Below, in pieces: positions 24,541 to 32,109 of a DNA stretch of 32,109 nt (its first letter is position 1; each line of letters opens with the position of its first letter). The stretch spans positions 1 to 32,109 of the forward strand of contig JANXXL010000077.1 of assembly GCA_025350625.1 (NCBI GenBank), given 5' to 3'. A program made the position numbers and the translations under genes. The notes below the pieces were generated by a model. That model searched no databases. It had not been told where the DNA came from and saw nothing but the letters and a program-made list of their open reading frames with translations. Origin of the DNA: Bryobacterales bacterium (lineage in GTDB: Bacteria; Acidobacteriota; Terriglobia; Bryobacterales; Bryobacteraceae).

Positions 24541-26442
24541 TTAGCGGGGCTGCGTCACGACATCGAGCAACGCGGGCTCGCCCGCTTTCACGCGCTCGAG
24601 GGAGCGCTTGATCGCCGGGCCGAGATCCTTGGGATCCGAGATGGGTCCTTCGGCATACCAACCGTAACCCTTCGCGATCAACGCGTAATCGATGTTGGGG
24701 CCATCGAGGGCCGTGCCAATATCGGAGCGTCCCAGATCGCGGTCGTACTTTGCGGCCAGCAGCGCGAGGTACATGCGCTCCTCGTGATAGGCGCGGTTGT
24801 TGTGCATGATACTCAGCAGCGGAATCTTGTGATGGGCAGCAGTCCACAGCACTCCGGGAGCGTAGTTCAGGTCGCCATCGCTCTGAATACTGACGCTCAA
24901 GCGCCCGTGCTTCCGGTTGGCGAGAGCTGCGCCCACCGCTGCGGGAGCCTGGTAACCGATGCCCGCGCCGCCTTGCGCGCCGATATATTGGTAATACTTG
25001 TCGAAGTTCCACAGGCGCGTGGGCCAGGAACTGACGAAGCGGTCATTCGATACCAGCGACCAGTCTTCGTTCTTGATTTGCGCCCATAGCTCGGCAGAAA
25101 GCCGAGCGGTGCTGATGGGACTCGCATCCCATCCGACCGCGGCTAAGTTGCGGTTGGTTTCGCGAGCGGCCCGGTGAGCGGCAGTAAGTTTGGCTCCGCG
25201 CGCATCGAGCGCACGCCGGCGATCGGGAGTGATCAGTTTCCTGCAGGCTTCGATCAATGCGGGAAGCGTGGCTTCGGGGTCGCCCGTGATCGAAAGCTCG
25301 GCCTCCATGTAGCGCCCGAAATCCTGATAGTTGGATTTGTGATTGAGCTCGATCGCGGAAATCAGGATGATTTTCGCATCCGGCTTGGTAGTAGGCCGGG
25401 ATTCCATGCCGAATTTGTTGAGCCCGGTCATGCTGTGCGTGATGCCCCAGAAGTCCTGCGGCTCCAGGCCCAAAATCACATCGGCTTCGGAAAGATTGGG
25501 TGTAGCAACCCCGGCTCCGGGTTGGAAATATAAGGGATGCGACGTGGGGAAGTTCATGCGCATGCGCTGATCGTAGACGCGAGCTTGCAAAACTTCGGCC
25601 AGCTCGACTAATTGTTTGATGCCCTCGGGGGTGCGGGCCACGCGGCCGGCCACGATCACTGGATTTTCAGCGGCCACCAGCATCTTGGCGGCGTCCGCGA
25701 CGGCGGTCGAATCGCCTTGCGGCGGGGCGCTCATCACCAGCTTGGGAATCCGCAAATTCTTTTCCGCGATGGGCTCTTCCTGCAACGCGCCATCCGCGAC
25801 GATGACCACGGGTTCATAGGGCGGCGTCATCGAGATGGTATAGGCGCGCACGGCGGACTCGGCGAAGTGCGAGAGTGAGACCGGGGTGTCGTCCCACTTG
25901 GTGTAATCGCGAACCATGGCGGCCGCGTCCTGCACGCTATGCACCCATTCGGGGTTGCCGCGACGGTAGTTCACGTCGAGGATATTGCCGAGAACGATAT
26001 ACACCGGCACACGGTCGCAATAGGCGTTGTAGATGGCCATGGACGCGTGCTGGACTCCCACGGTGCCGTGGGCCATGATCATCATCGGCTTGCCCTCGAT
26101 TTTCGCGTAGCCGTGAGCCATGGCCACCGAGGATTCCTCGTGACAGCAGGTGAGCCACTCGGGGTCCTTATTCTTTCCGTAATTAATGAACGATTCCTGG
26201 AGCCCGCGGAAGCTGGAGCCGGGGTTCGCAGCGCAGTATTCGATACCCAGAGACTTGAAGACATCGGTCATGAAGTCCGAGCCGGGGCGCGAGTTGCTGG
26301 TGACTTCGACGGCCGTTCCGGTTTCCGGTTTCAGGGCGGCTTGCTGAGCCATTGCGATGGGCGCGGTGGCGGCGAGACCGGCCCCAGCAGCGCCTTTCAG
26401 AAAACCTCGGCGATCGACAGGGTTCTTCGATTTTTCGTCCAT
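24541..26442 (-). CDS. Tat-exported thiamine-diphosphate enzyme (acetolactate synthase-like)
   Basis: 633 aa. Twin-arginine signal NPVDRRGFLKGAAGAGLAATAPIAMAQ, so predicted to be exported folded with cofactor. Layout of the decarboxylase/acetolactate synthase superfamily: N-terminal PYR domain with catalytic Glu102 in CHEESSVAMAHGYAK, central domain (about 220-360), and C-terminal PP domain with the TPP motif SDGDLNYAPG...IMHNNR. The FAD-binding residues of true acetolactate synthase cannot be judged. The start is ATG 26442, with SD GGAGG 5 nt upstream, instead of the longer in-frame 26478. It heads the five-gene operon with the cytochrome c and the DCC-LMF fusion. The 2-oxo acid or other substrate is unknown. 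Confidence 0.88.
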   Translation of the reverse strand: MDEKSKNPVDRRGFLKGAAGAGLAATAPIAMAQQAALKPETGTAVEVTSNSRPGSDFMTDVFKSLGIEYCAANPGSSFRGLQESFINYGKNKDPEWLTCCHEESSVAMAHGYAKIEGKPMMIMAHGTVGVQHASMAIYNAYCDRVPVYIVLGNILDVNYRRGNPEWVHSVQDAAAMVRDYTKWDDTPVSLSHFAESAVRAYTISMTPPYEPVVIVADGALQEEPIAEKNLRIPKLVMSAPPQGDSTAVADAAKMLVAAENPVIVAGRVARTPEGIKQLVELAEVLQARVYDQRMRMNFPTSHPLYFQPGAGVATPNLSEADVILGLEPQDFWGITHSMTGLNKFGMESRPTTKPDAKIILISAIELNHKSNYQDFGRYMEAELSITGDPEATLPALIEACRKLITPDRRRALDARGAKLTAAHRAARETNRNLAAVGWDASPISTARLSAELWAQIKNEDWSLVSNDRFVSSWPTRLWNFDKYYQYIGAQGGAGIGYQAPAAVGAALANRKHGRLSVSIQSDGDLNYAPGVLWTAAHHKIPLLSIMHNNRAYHEERMYLALLAAKYDRDLGRSDIGTALDGPNIDYALIAKGYGWYAEGPISDPKDLGPAIKRSLERVKAGEPALLDVVTQPR

Positions 26443-26483
26443 TGCGCCTCCTGCTTGGGTCGCCCTGGGTCGGGCCACTTGCT

Positions 26484-26492
26484 ATTATGTCA
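26484..26492 (-). promoter_or_regulatory. Extended -10 promoter of the TPP-enzyme operon
   Basis: Minus strand TGACATAAT: TGn plus CATAAT (5 of 6), about 42 nt upstream of the ATG at 26442. No good -35. Part of a divergent pair with the PFK promoter. Confidence 0.4.
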
Positions 26493-26507
26493 CGGCCCGC
26501 TGCGCGC

Positions 26508-26513
26508 TATACT
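26508..26513 (+). promoter_or_regulatory. -10 box of the phosphofructokinase gene
   Basis: TATACT on the plus strand, 50 nt upstream of the ATG at 26564, with a weak -35 (TTATGT) 17 nt before it. Confidence 0.35.
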
Positions 26514-26563
26514 CGACAGTTCAGGCCCCGTCTGCGTTCAACCCCGTCGGTTGTGGCAACTCT

Positions 26564-27892
26564 ATGACCCACAATTTCGCCGCCGCCGACCTGGCTGTCA
26601 AATCGCTCGGCCCCTGCCGCATCGATTCTCCGCTATTGCCCTTGCTCGACCAGCGCCAGAGAACGTTTCACAACGTCGATGAGGAGGACCGGGTTCTCTT
26701 CGACGACACGCTCTCGGGCTTGAGTGAGCGCAACTTGCCGGTCGACCAGCTCCCCGCGTTCGAGCCCGCCGGACCGCGGCGCAAGATCTTTTTCGATCCT
26801 TCCAAGACCCGGGCCGCCATCGTGACTTGCGGCGGACTTTGCCCGGGATTCAACGATGTCATCCGGAGCCTGGTGCTCGAACTGTCCAAGAGCTACGGCG
26901 TGCGAAAAGTGTACGGCTTCTGCAACGGTTATCAGGGTTTCATCGCCAAGTACCGCCGGCCGGTGCTGGACCTTTCGCCGGCGAGTGTGGCCGGGATTAA
27001 CGAGCAGGGCGGCACCATCCTCGGCACTTCGCGCGGCGAACAGGACCCCGCAGAGATCGTCGATTGCATGGAAACGATGAGCATCAACATGCTCTTCATC
27101 ATCGGGGGCGACGGCAGTATTCGGGGTGCGCAAAGAATCACTCAGTGCATTGCCGAACGCGGCGGCAAAATCGCGGTGGTCGGCGTTCCCAAGACCATCG
27201 ATAACGACATTATGTTCATCGACCAGAGCTTTGGTTTTCAGACCGCGGTCGCTGAAGCCACTCGCGCTATCCGCTCCGCGCACGTCGAGGCGGAATCCTC
27301 GCCGAACGGCATCGGGTTGGTGAAGTTGATGGGCCGCCACTCGGGCTTCATTGCATGCTACGCATCGCTCGCTATGAGCGACACCAACTTTGTCCTGATT
27401 CCTGAGGTGCCTTTCGAGCTGGAAGGCGCTGGAGGCTTCCTCAATATACTGCGGCAGCGCCTGGAGCGTCGCGGCCATGCGGTGATTGTGGCCGCCGAAG
27501 GAGCGGGGCAGCATCTGATGGAAGCAGGCAACGGCACCGATGCATCGGGCAATGCGAAGCTCCGGGATATCGGCGTTTATTTGAAGCAGCGGTTAGTAGA
27601 CTACTTCGCCGGGATCGGCATGGAGTGCAACCTCAAATATATCGACCCGAGCTACGAAATCCGCAGCGTGCCCGCCAATCCCTTCGATAGCGTCTACTGC
27701 ATTCGGCTGGCGCATAACGCGGTTTACGCCGCCATGAGCGGCCGAACCGAGATGGTGGTGGGGCGGTGGAACGGCCGCTTTGTTCACGTGCCGATGCCGA
27801 TGGCGGTTCGCGAGCGCTACTCGGTCGACCCGTCGGGCGATTTGTGGACCAGCGTGCTCGAAGCGACCGGTCAACCGCGCGAGTTCCGCTGA
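26564..27892 (+). CDS. ATP-type 6-phosphofructokinase (TP0108-like group)
   Basis: 442 aa. Phosphorylates fructose 6-phosphate. An N-terminal extension of about 80 residues precedes the PFK core AAIVTCGGLCPGFNDVIR (84-101). The nucleotide site has GGDGS (181-185) and the substrate loop PKTIDND (209-215), followed by KLMGRHSGFIA, PEVPFELEG and VAAEGAGQHL. Gly in GGDG is the ATP-type residue (PPi enzymes have GGDD), whereas Lys in PKTIDND resembles PPi-type enzymes; this mix is known from plant, trypanosome and Treponema TP0108 ATP-enzymes. ATG 26564 is chosen because the longer frame runs into the divergent promoter region. No SD visible. Symbol withheld because the group differs from E. coli PfkA. 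Confidence 0.88.
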   Translation: MTHNFAAADLAVKSLGPCRIDSPLLPLLDQRQRTFHNVDEEDRVLFDDTLSGLSERNLPVDQLPAFEPAGPRRKIFFDPSKTRAAIVTCGGLCPGFNDVIRSLVLELSKSYGVRKVYGFCNGYQGFIAKYRRPVLDLSPASVAGINEQGGTILGTSRGEQDPAEIVDCMETMSINMLFIIGGDGSIRGAQRITQCIAERGGKIAVVGVPKTIDNDIMFIDQSFGFQTAVAEATRAIRSAHVEAESSPNGIGLVKLMGRHSGFIACYASLAMSDTNFVLIPEVPFELEGAGGFLNILRQRLERRGHAVIVAAEGAGQHLMEAGNGTDASGNAKLRDIGVYLKQRLVDYFAGIGMECNLKYIDPSYEIRSVPANPFDSVYCIRLAHNAVYAAMSGRTEMVVGRWNGRFVHVPMPMAVRERYSVDPSGDLWTSVLEATGQPREFR

Positions 27893-27910
27893 AGTGCGCG
27901 TGGCCGAAGA

Positions 27911-28939
27911 TTACTTGGTGCGGGCGTAGCTCCGATCGTTCTCCGCCCAGTGCTGGATCATGGTAGTGATGGCGCCTTTTGCATCCTTGACGAACTCCAC
28001 GCCGGTTCCTTCCATGGTAAAGGTATTTTCTGAGTGCGCGGTTAGTGGAATCTTTCCCGCCTGGCCTTCCTCGACCATCAGGCGGTTCCCTTCCAAGGAG
28101 ACTGTAGTGACGGGGCGCGCCGGTGTTTGATAGGAACCGACGTATTGCGCCAGGACCTTGGCCGAAACCTGAAACTCCTCCCCGCTTTTGCCTACCATGT
28201 GCGCGGAGTCGCGCTCGTTTTCGCAGACATACTCAATCAGGTCGCCGTCGGGCACCAGATCGAGTTCAATCGGAAGCGTCCACGGACGGGTGTACGCCTT
28301 GGGATCGTCGAGAGTCACCTGGAGATCGATATGGCCGGCATCGCGGCGATGGAAGCGCTCCGTCACCCGCAAGGCTTCCGTGTGAGGATGCCCGGCCAGA
28401 TCGAGCGTCGTACGGTCATTAAAGCCCGCGGTAGTGACCACCAATGTGTCGCCTTCCCAGTGCCCGACCGAGTAGCCCATCCAGGTTGGATTGGGATCTT
28501 CCGGCAGCACGCGGCCGTCGGTAAAAATCTGGCGGAAAAGGGTCTCATATTCGTACAGGACGACCACCAGATTCGGCGTCTGGACGATTTTCATGGGATA
28601 CGGCCCGCCACCTGAAATGCCGGCTTTCGGACCCGGCGGGAGACACGTGATCCCGTCGGAATCCTTGCGAAAATCATCCGCACGCTGTTTGTATAGCGCC
28701 GCCGCCCACGGCCGTATCTCGTCAGGTTTGAGGTCCGACGTAACCCAGATCAGATAGCTTCCTTGCTTGACCAGCCAGACGCCGGATAGATCCGGCTTGC
28801 CATCCGCGGATCGTGGCACGGGGGCCGTAAGGTCGAGCTTGCCGGCGGCTGTTCGGGGGATTCCCGGGGTGGGGTGATTCGGCCACTGCGCTGTAAGCGA
28901 CACGCTCATCACGCACAGGATCATCGCAAGTTTATGCAT
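27911..28939 (-). CDS. Secreted 'DGKPDLSGVW' family protein, unknown function
   Basis: 342 aa. Signal peptide MHKLAMILCVMSVSLTAQ, then an N-terminal motif PTPGIPRTAAGKLDL and APVPRSADGKPDLSGVW, the hallmark of a large acidobacterial family with no known function. Later blocks include PYPMKIVQTPNLVVVLYEYE, FTDGRVLPEDPNPTWMGYSVGHWEGDTLVVTTAGFNDRTTLD (family-conserved), LRVTERFHRRDAGHIDLQVTLDDPKAYTRPW, and a C-terminal beta-rich domain (about 260-342). ATG 28939 has SD GGGGGAGG and gives the signal peptide; the longer frame to 28987 is rejected. A second member starts at 31862. Confidence 0.75.
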   Translation of the reverse strand: MHKLAMILCVMSVSLTAQWPNHPTPGIPRTAAGKLDLTAPVPRSADGKPDLSGVWLVKQGSYLIWVTSDLKPDEIRPWAAALYKQRADDFRKDSDGITCLPPGPKAGISGGGPYPMKIVQTPNLVVVLYEYETLFRQIFTDGRVLPEDPNPTWMGYSVGHWEGDTLVVTTAGFNDRTTLDLAGHPHTEALRVTERFHRRDAGHIDLQVTLDDPKAYTRPWTLPIELDLVPDGDLIEYVCENERDSAHMVGKSGEEFQVSAKVLAQYVGSYQTPARPVTTVSLEGNRLMVEEGQAGKIPLTAHSENTFTMEGTGVEFVKDAKGAITTMIQHWAENDRSYARTK

Positions 28940-29074
28940 CTGTCCTCCCCCTAGTCCGGGCTGTTCAAATTCGGCCCGCCGGTTCATGGAATTTTTCCAA
29001 GCCCAACTATACCAAGCTAACAGCCGGTGCCGCCGGGGTCTAGGTAGTGCGCTAAATGTGTGTCCCTAGGAACG

Positions 29075-29506
29075 CTAGTAGCCCAGCGCCTTTTTGAGTT
29101 TGCCAACGAGGCGATCCGCGACTTTCCTTTCGCCACCACGCCTCATAACGCCGAACATTAAACTTCGATCTCCTGCTTCGTCTGCCCAGAGGATCGCCTT
29201 ACGTTCCTTGTCCAACATGCTCACGCTGCCAGTTGCGTTATCGTGCAGCCCAAGATAACGACCGGTAATTTGTGCACCAGTTCCCTTTTTCTCGTCACTG
29301 ATTCCAGTGAGAATTGCGTCAGCATCCTTCTCGTCAAGAACAATTGAAACCTTTCCCTTCATCTGCTTAAAGAACTCAGCTCGCAGGTAAATATCGAGAT
29401 CGTTCGGCATTTTGTCGATGAAGATTTTGTGGATGGATTTCAAGTCTGGAGTCTGAGCAAACGCCAGAGAAACCAATAGCGCGGCGAGCGCCAAGCGTGT
29501 TCGCAT
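29075..29506 (-). CDS. Secreted hypothetical protein (143 aa)
   Basis: 143 aa. Signal peptide MRTRLALAALLVSLAFAQ, SD AAGGAGA before the ATG. The mature part reads LKSIHKIFIDKMPNDLDIYLRAEFFKQMKGKVSIVLDEKDADAILTG, the pattern of small periplasmic proteins that begin with a beta-strand, then an amphipathic helix and a 'DADA(I/V)L.G' strand, then a positively charged tail (RKVADRLVGKLKKAL). No named family is certain and no function assigned. Confidence 0.65.
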   Translation of the reverse strand: MRTRLALAALLVSLAFAQTPDLKSIHKIFIDKMPNDLDIYLRAEFFKQMKGKVSIVLDEKDADAILTGISDEKKGTGAQITGRYLGLHDNATGSVSMLDKERKAILWADEAGDRSLMFGVMRRGGERKVADRLVGKLKKALGY

Positions 29507-29628
29507 AGGGATTCTCCTTAGAGTGAGTCCCTATTATTTGACCACAACCAAGCGCGGAAGAGGAAACTAGTAAATTTTCCCGTTTGCGGCGAATGCGTAT
29601 GCGCGAACCGGCTAGCCGCTCTGCGCGG

Positions 29629-29634
29629 TATACT
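29629..29634 (+). promoter_or_regulatory. TATACT box directly upstream of the NHL protein gene
   Basis: TATACT lies 9 nt before the ATG at 29644, so the mRNA would have almost no leader. No SD is present, in agreement with leaderless translation. Weak -35. Confidence 0.35.
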
Positions 29635-29643
29635 TCATCCTAT

Positions 29644-30693
29644 ATGAACCGTATCGCTCTAATCGCGGCATTATTGTCGCCATTCGCACTTTTTGCGCAA
29701 ACCGCGCCTCGTTTCGAAGTCGATCCCACGTGGCCGAAGCTGCTGCCCGATGGCTGGATCACCGGCCAACTCAGTGGCGTGTGCGTGGATTCACACGACC
29801 ACGTGGTGGTGGTAAATCGCCGGAATATCACGAAGGAAGAAGCTGAGACTTCCACCAACGCGCCGCCCATCATCATGTTCGACGCGGCCGGAAACGTGGT
29901 TAAATCGTGGGGCGATCCCAATGTAGTTGCCGATACCATCCACGGATGCTCCTTCGATAAAGAAGATAACGTGTGGGTGGCCGGAAATGGGGATGGCATC
30001 GTCCAGAAGTACAGTCACGACGGGAAACTCCTGCTGCAAATCGGCACGCGCGGCGTGGTGGATTCCTCCGACGGCACCGGCAAAGGAAAGCCGCTGAACG
30101 CGGCTCACGACAAGCTGTTTCATCCGGCGAACGTGGTCGTCGATCCCGGGAATGGCGATCTCTTCATCGCCGACGGTTACGGCAACCGGCGCATCGCGGT
30201 CTTCGATAAGGATGGAAAGTATCTGCGCCAGTGGGGCAGCCAGGCGACCAAGGAACAAACACGGGCGGGCGAGCCGGGGGTCTTTGCGCAACTGGTACAT
30301 TGCGTGGCGCTCGGCAATGACGGCCTTATCTATGTATGCGACCGCCAAGGCGACCGCATTCAAGTGTTCGATAAGCAGGGCAAGTTTGTAAAGAACATTC
30401 CGGTTCGCACCGGCACCCCGGAACTGCCCGATCCGCGCGGTACCGTTTGGTGGATCTCTTTCTCGAGCGATCCGCAACAGAAGTACATGTACGTGATGGA
30501 CGGCCGCGCTGAACAGGTCCGCATTCTGGATCACGAGACCGGCAAAATTCTTTCGAGCTTTGGCCGGCCGGGCCACCAGGTCGGCAACTTCACGCACGGG
30601 CACACCATGGCTGTCGATTCGAAAGGCAACATCTACATCGCGGAGACGGACATCGGCCGGCGCGTGCAGCGCTTCAATCTGGTTTCGAAGTAG
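29644..30693 (+). CDS. Secreted NHL-repeat beta-propeller protein
   Basis: 349 aa. Signal peptide MNRIALIAALLSPFALFAQ, then a six-bladed propeller built from NHL-type repeats, each with 'G.I.V.D..N.RI.VFD..GK': VCVDSHDHVVVVNRRN, CSFDKEDNVWVAGNGDGIVQKYSHDGKLLLQIG, VVVDPGNGDLFIADGYGNRRIAVFDKDGKYLRQWG, VALGNDGLIYVCDRQGDRIQVFDKQGKFVK, MYVMDGRAEQVRILDHETGKILSSFG, MAVDSKGNIYIAETDIGRRVQRF. A peptidylglycine-lyase-like or lactonase role is possible for this fold, but the catalytic residues cannot be assigned. ATG 29644 is chosen because it starts the signal peptide; the frame open to 29584 is ignored. Confidence 0.85.
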   Translation: MNRIALIAALLSPFALFAQTAPRFEVDPTWPKLLPDGWITGQLSGVCVDSHDHVVVVNRRNITKEEAETSTNAPPIIMFDAAGNVVKSWGDPNVVADTIHGCSFDKEDNVWVAGNGDGIVQKYSHDGKLLLQIGTRGVVDSSDGTGKGKPLNAAHDKLFHPANVVVDPGNGDLFIADGYGNRRIAVFDKDGKYLRQWGSQATKEQTRAGEPGVFAQLVHCVALGNDGLIYVCDRQGDRIQVFDKQGKFVKNIPVRTGTPELPDPRGTVWWISFSSDPQQKYMYVMDGRAEQVRILDHETGKILSSFGRPGHQVGNFTHGHTMAVDSKGNIYIAETDIGRRVQRFNLVSK

Positions 30694-30742
30694 GTTGCCG
30701 GCGCACCAGGGGTCGGACTCTGCTCGGCGGCCCTGTTCTTGA

Positions 30743-31764
<1,022 letters not shown>

Positions 31765-31811
31765 CAGGACGCCGACGACGACCTGGGAATTCAGTACTGT
31801 CCACGGATTCC

Positions 31812-31840
31812 TTGCTTCCTGTCAGAGGCCAAGGTAGCAT
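31812..31840 (+). promoter_or_regulatory. Candidate promoter of the right-edge gene
   Basis: TTGCTT (31812-31817), 17-nt spacer, TAGCAT (31835-31840); three and four of six matches. SD GGAG follows at 31850 before the ATG at 31862. Confidence 0.35.
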
Positions 31841-31861
31841 TAAGATCCTGGAGGCTTGAGA

Positions 31862-32109
31862 ATGTCACATCAGCGGTGGTTGGTCATATTCGCGTTCCTC
31901 GGCACCTGCGCACAGGCGCAATGGTTGAACTTTCCCGCGCCCGGAACGCCCCGCATGCGCGACGGCAAACCCAACCTAAACGCCCCTGCGCCGCGCTCCT
32001 CCGATGGCAAGCCCGATCTTTCCGGAGTCTGGCAGACGGAACCTATACCGACGAGCGAAAGCGTGCTGGGTGAAAATTTCTCCTTCGTAGTGCCGGGAGA
32101 CGACCCCCG
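31862..32109 (+). CDS. Secreted 'DGKPDLSGVW' family protein, partial (runs off the right edge)
   Basis: First 82 codons only. Signal peptide MSHQRWLVIFAFLGTCAQA, then QWLNFPAPGTPRMRDGKPNLNAPAPRSSDGKPDLSGVWQ, which matches almost position by position the N-terminus of the protein at 27911-28939 (AQWPNHPTPGIPR.., then PRSADGKPDLSGVW). SD GGAG 8 nt upstream of the ATG. The frame is open to the edge; the overlapping short ORF from 31876 is a shadow. Confidence 0.85.
   Translation, partial: MSHQRWLVIFAFLGTCAQAQWLNFPAPGTPRMRDGKPNLNAPAPRSSDGKPDLSGVWQTEPIPTSESVLGENFSFVVPGDDP

Noticed and set aside
26357..26563. Upstream extension of the phosphofructokinase frame
   Set aside because: Overlaps the start and promoter of the divergent TPP-enzyme gene; homology begins after ATG 26564.

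Overview
The window looks like a chromosomal segment from an acidobacterium, most likely of the Bryobacterales/Solibacter type. The reasons are an Oar-like TonB receptor with a carboxypeptidase-regulatory domain and a Gly-rich insert, a PEP-CTERM protein, two secreted proteins sharing a 'DGKPDLSGVW' N-terminus, a DUF5666 protein, Uma2 nucleases and a GC-rich coding style. Taxonomy is inferred from gene content only. No phage, complete insertion sequence or CRISPR array was seen.

Layout. 1-3.5 kb (minus): gyrA followed 4 nt later by the sulfur-insertion enzyme larE. 3.7-5.6 kb is an accessory patch: a GIY-YIG protein with homing-endonuclease-type repeats, a 64-codon hypothetical gene, a Uma2 nuclease and a decayed second copy of the DNA between the last two. 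5.6-11.7 kb (plus) is one lysine operon: a lysine riboswitch (5604-5808, all five helices can be drawn) ahead of dapE-asd-lysC-dapB-dapA-dapD, with genes touching or overlapping. It covers aspartate to N-succinyl-diaminopimelate and its desuccinylation; the aminotransferase (dapC/argD), dapF and lysA are not in the window. 11.7-13.6 kb: ttcA (minus), a CpoB/YbgF-like envelope protein and tRNA-Leu(CAA).

13.8-18.4 kb: a Tat-exported alpha/beta hydrolase with Cys at the nucleophile position, a GAF-PAS histidine kinase interrupted by one in-frame TGA, a divergent single-domain response regulator, a small secreted protein and a PEP-CTERM protein ending at a strong UUCG terminator. 18.4-26.4 kb (minus) is a five-gene envelope/redox operon: Tat-exported TPP enzyme, c-type cytochrome, DCC thiol-oxidoreductase/lipase-maturation-factor fusion, DUF5666 protein and TonB receptor. 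26.5-32.1 kb: a divergent ATP-type phosphofructokinase, secreted proteins, an NHL beta-propeller, an aldo/keto reductase split by a frameshift, and the start of a second 'DGKPDLSGVW' protein running off the right edge.

The best candidates for something under-described are the operon built around an exported thiamine-diphosphate enzyme, the DCC-LMF fusion, and the riboswitch-controlled six-gene lysine operon with its unresolved expression platform. The two interrupted genes (kinase and aldo/keto reductase) could be real decay or assembly error; reads would decide.
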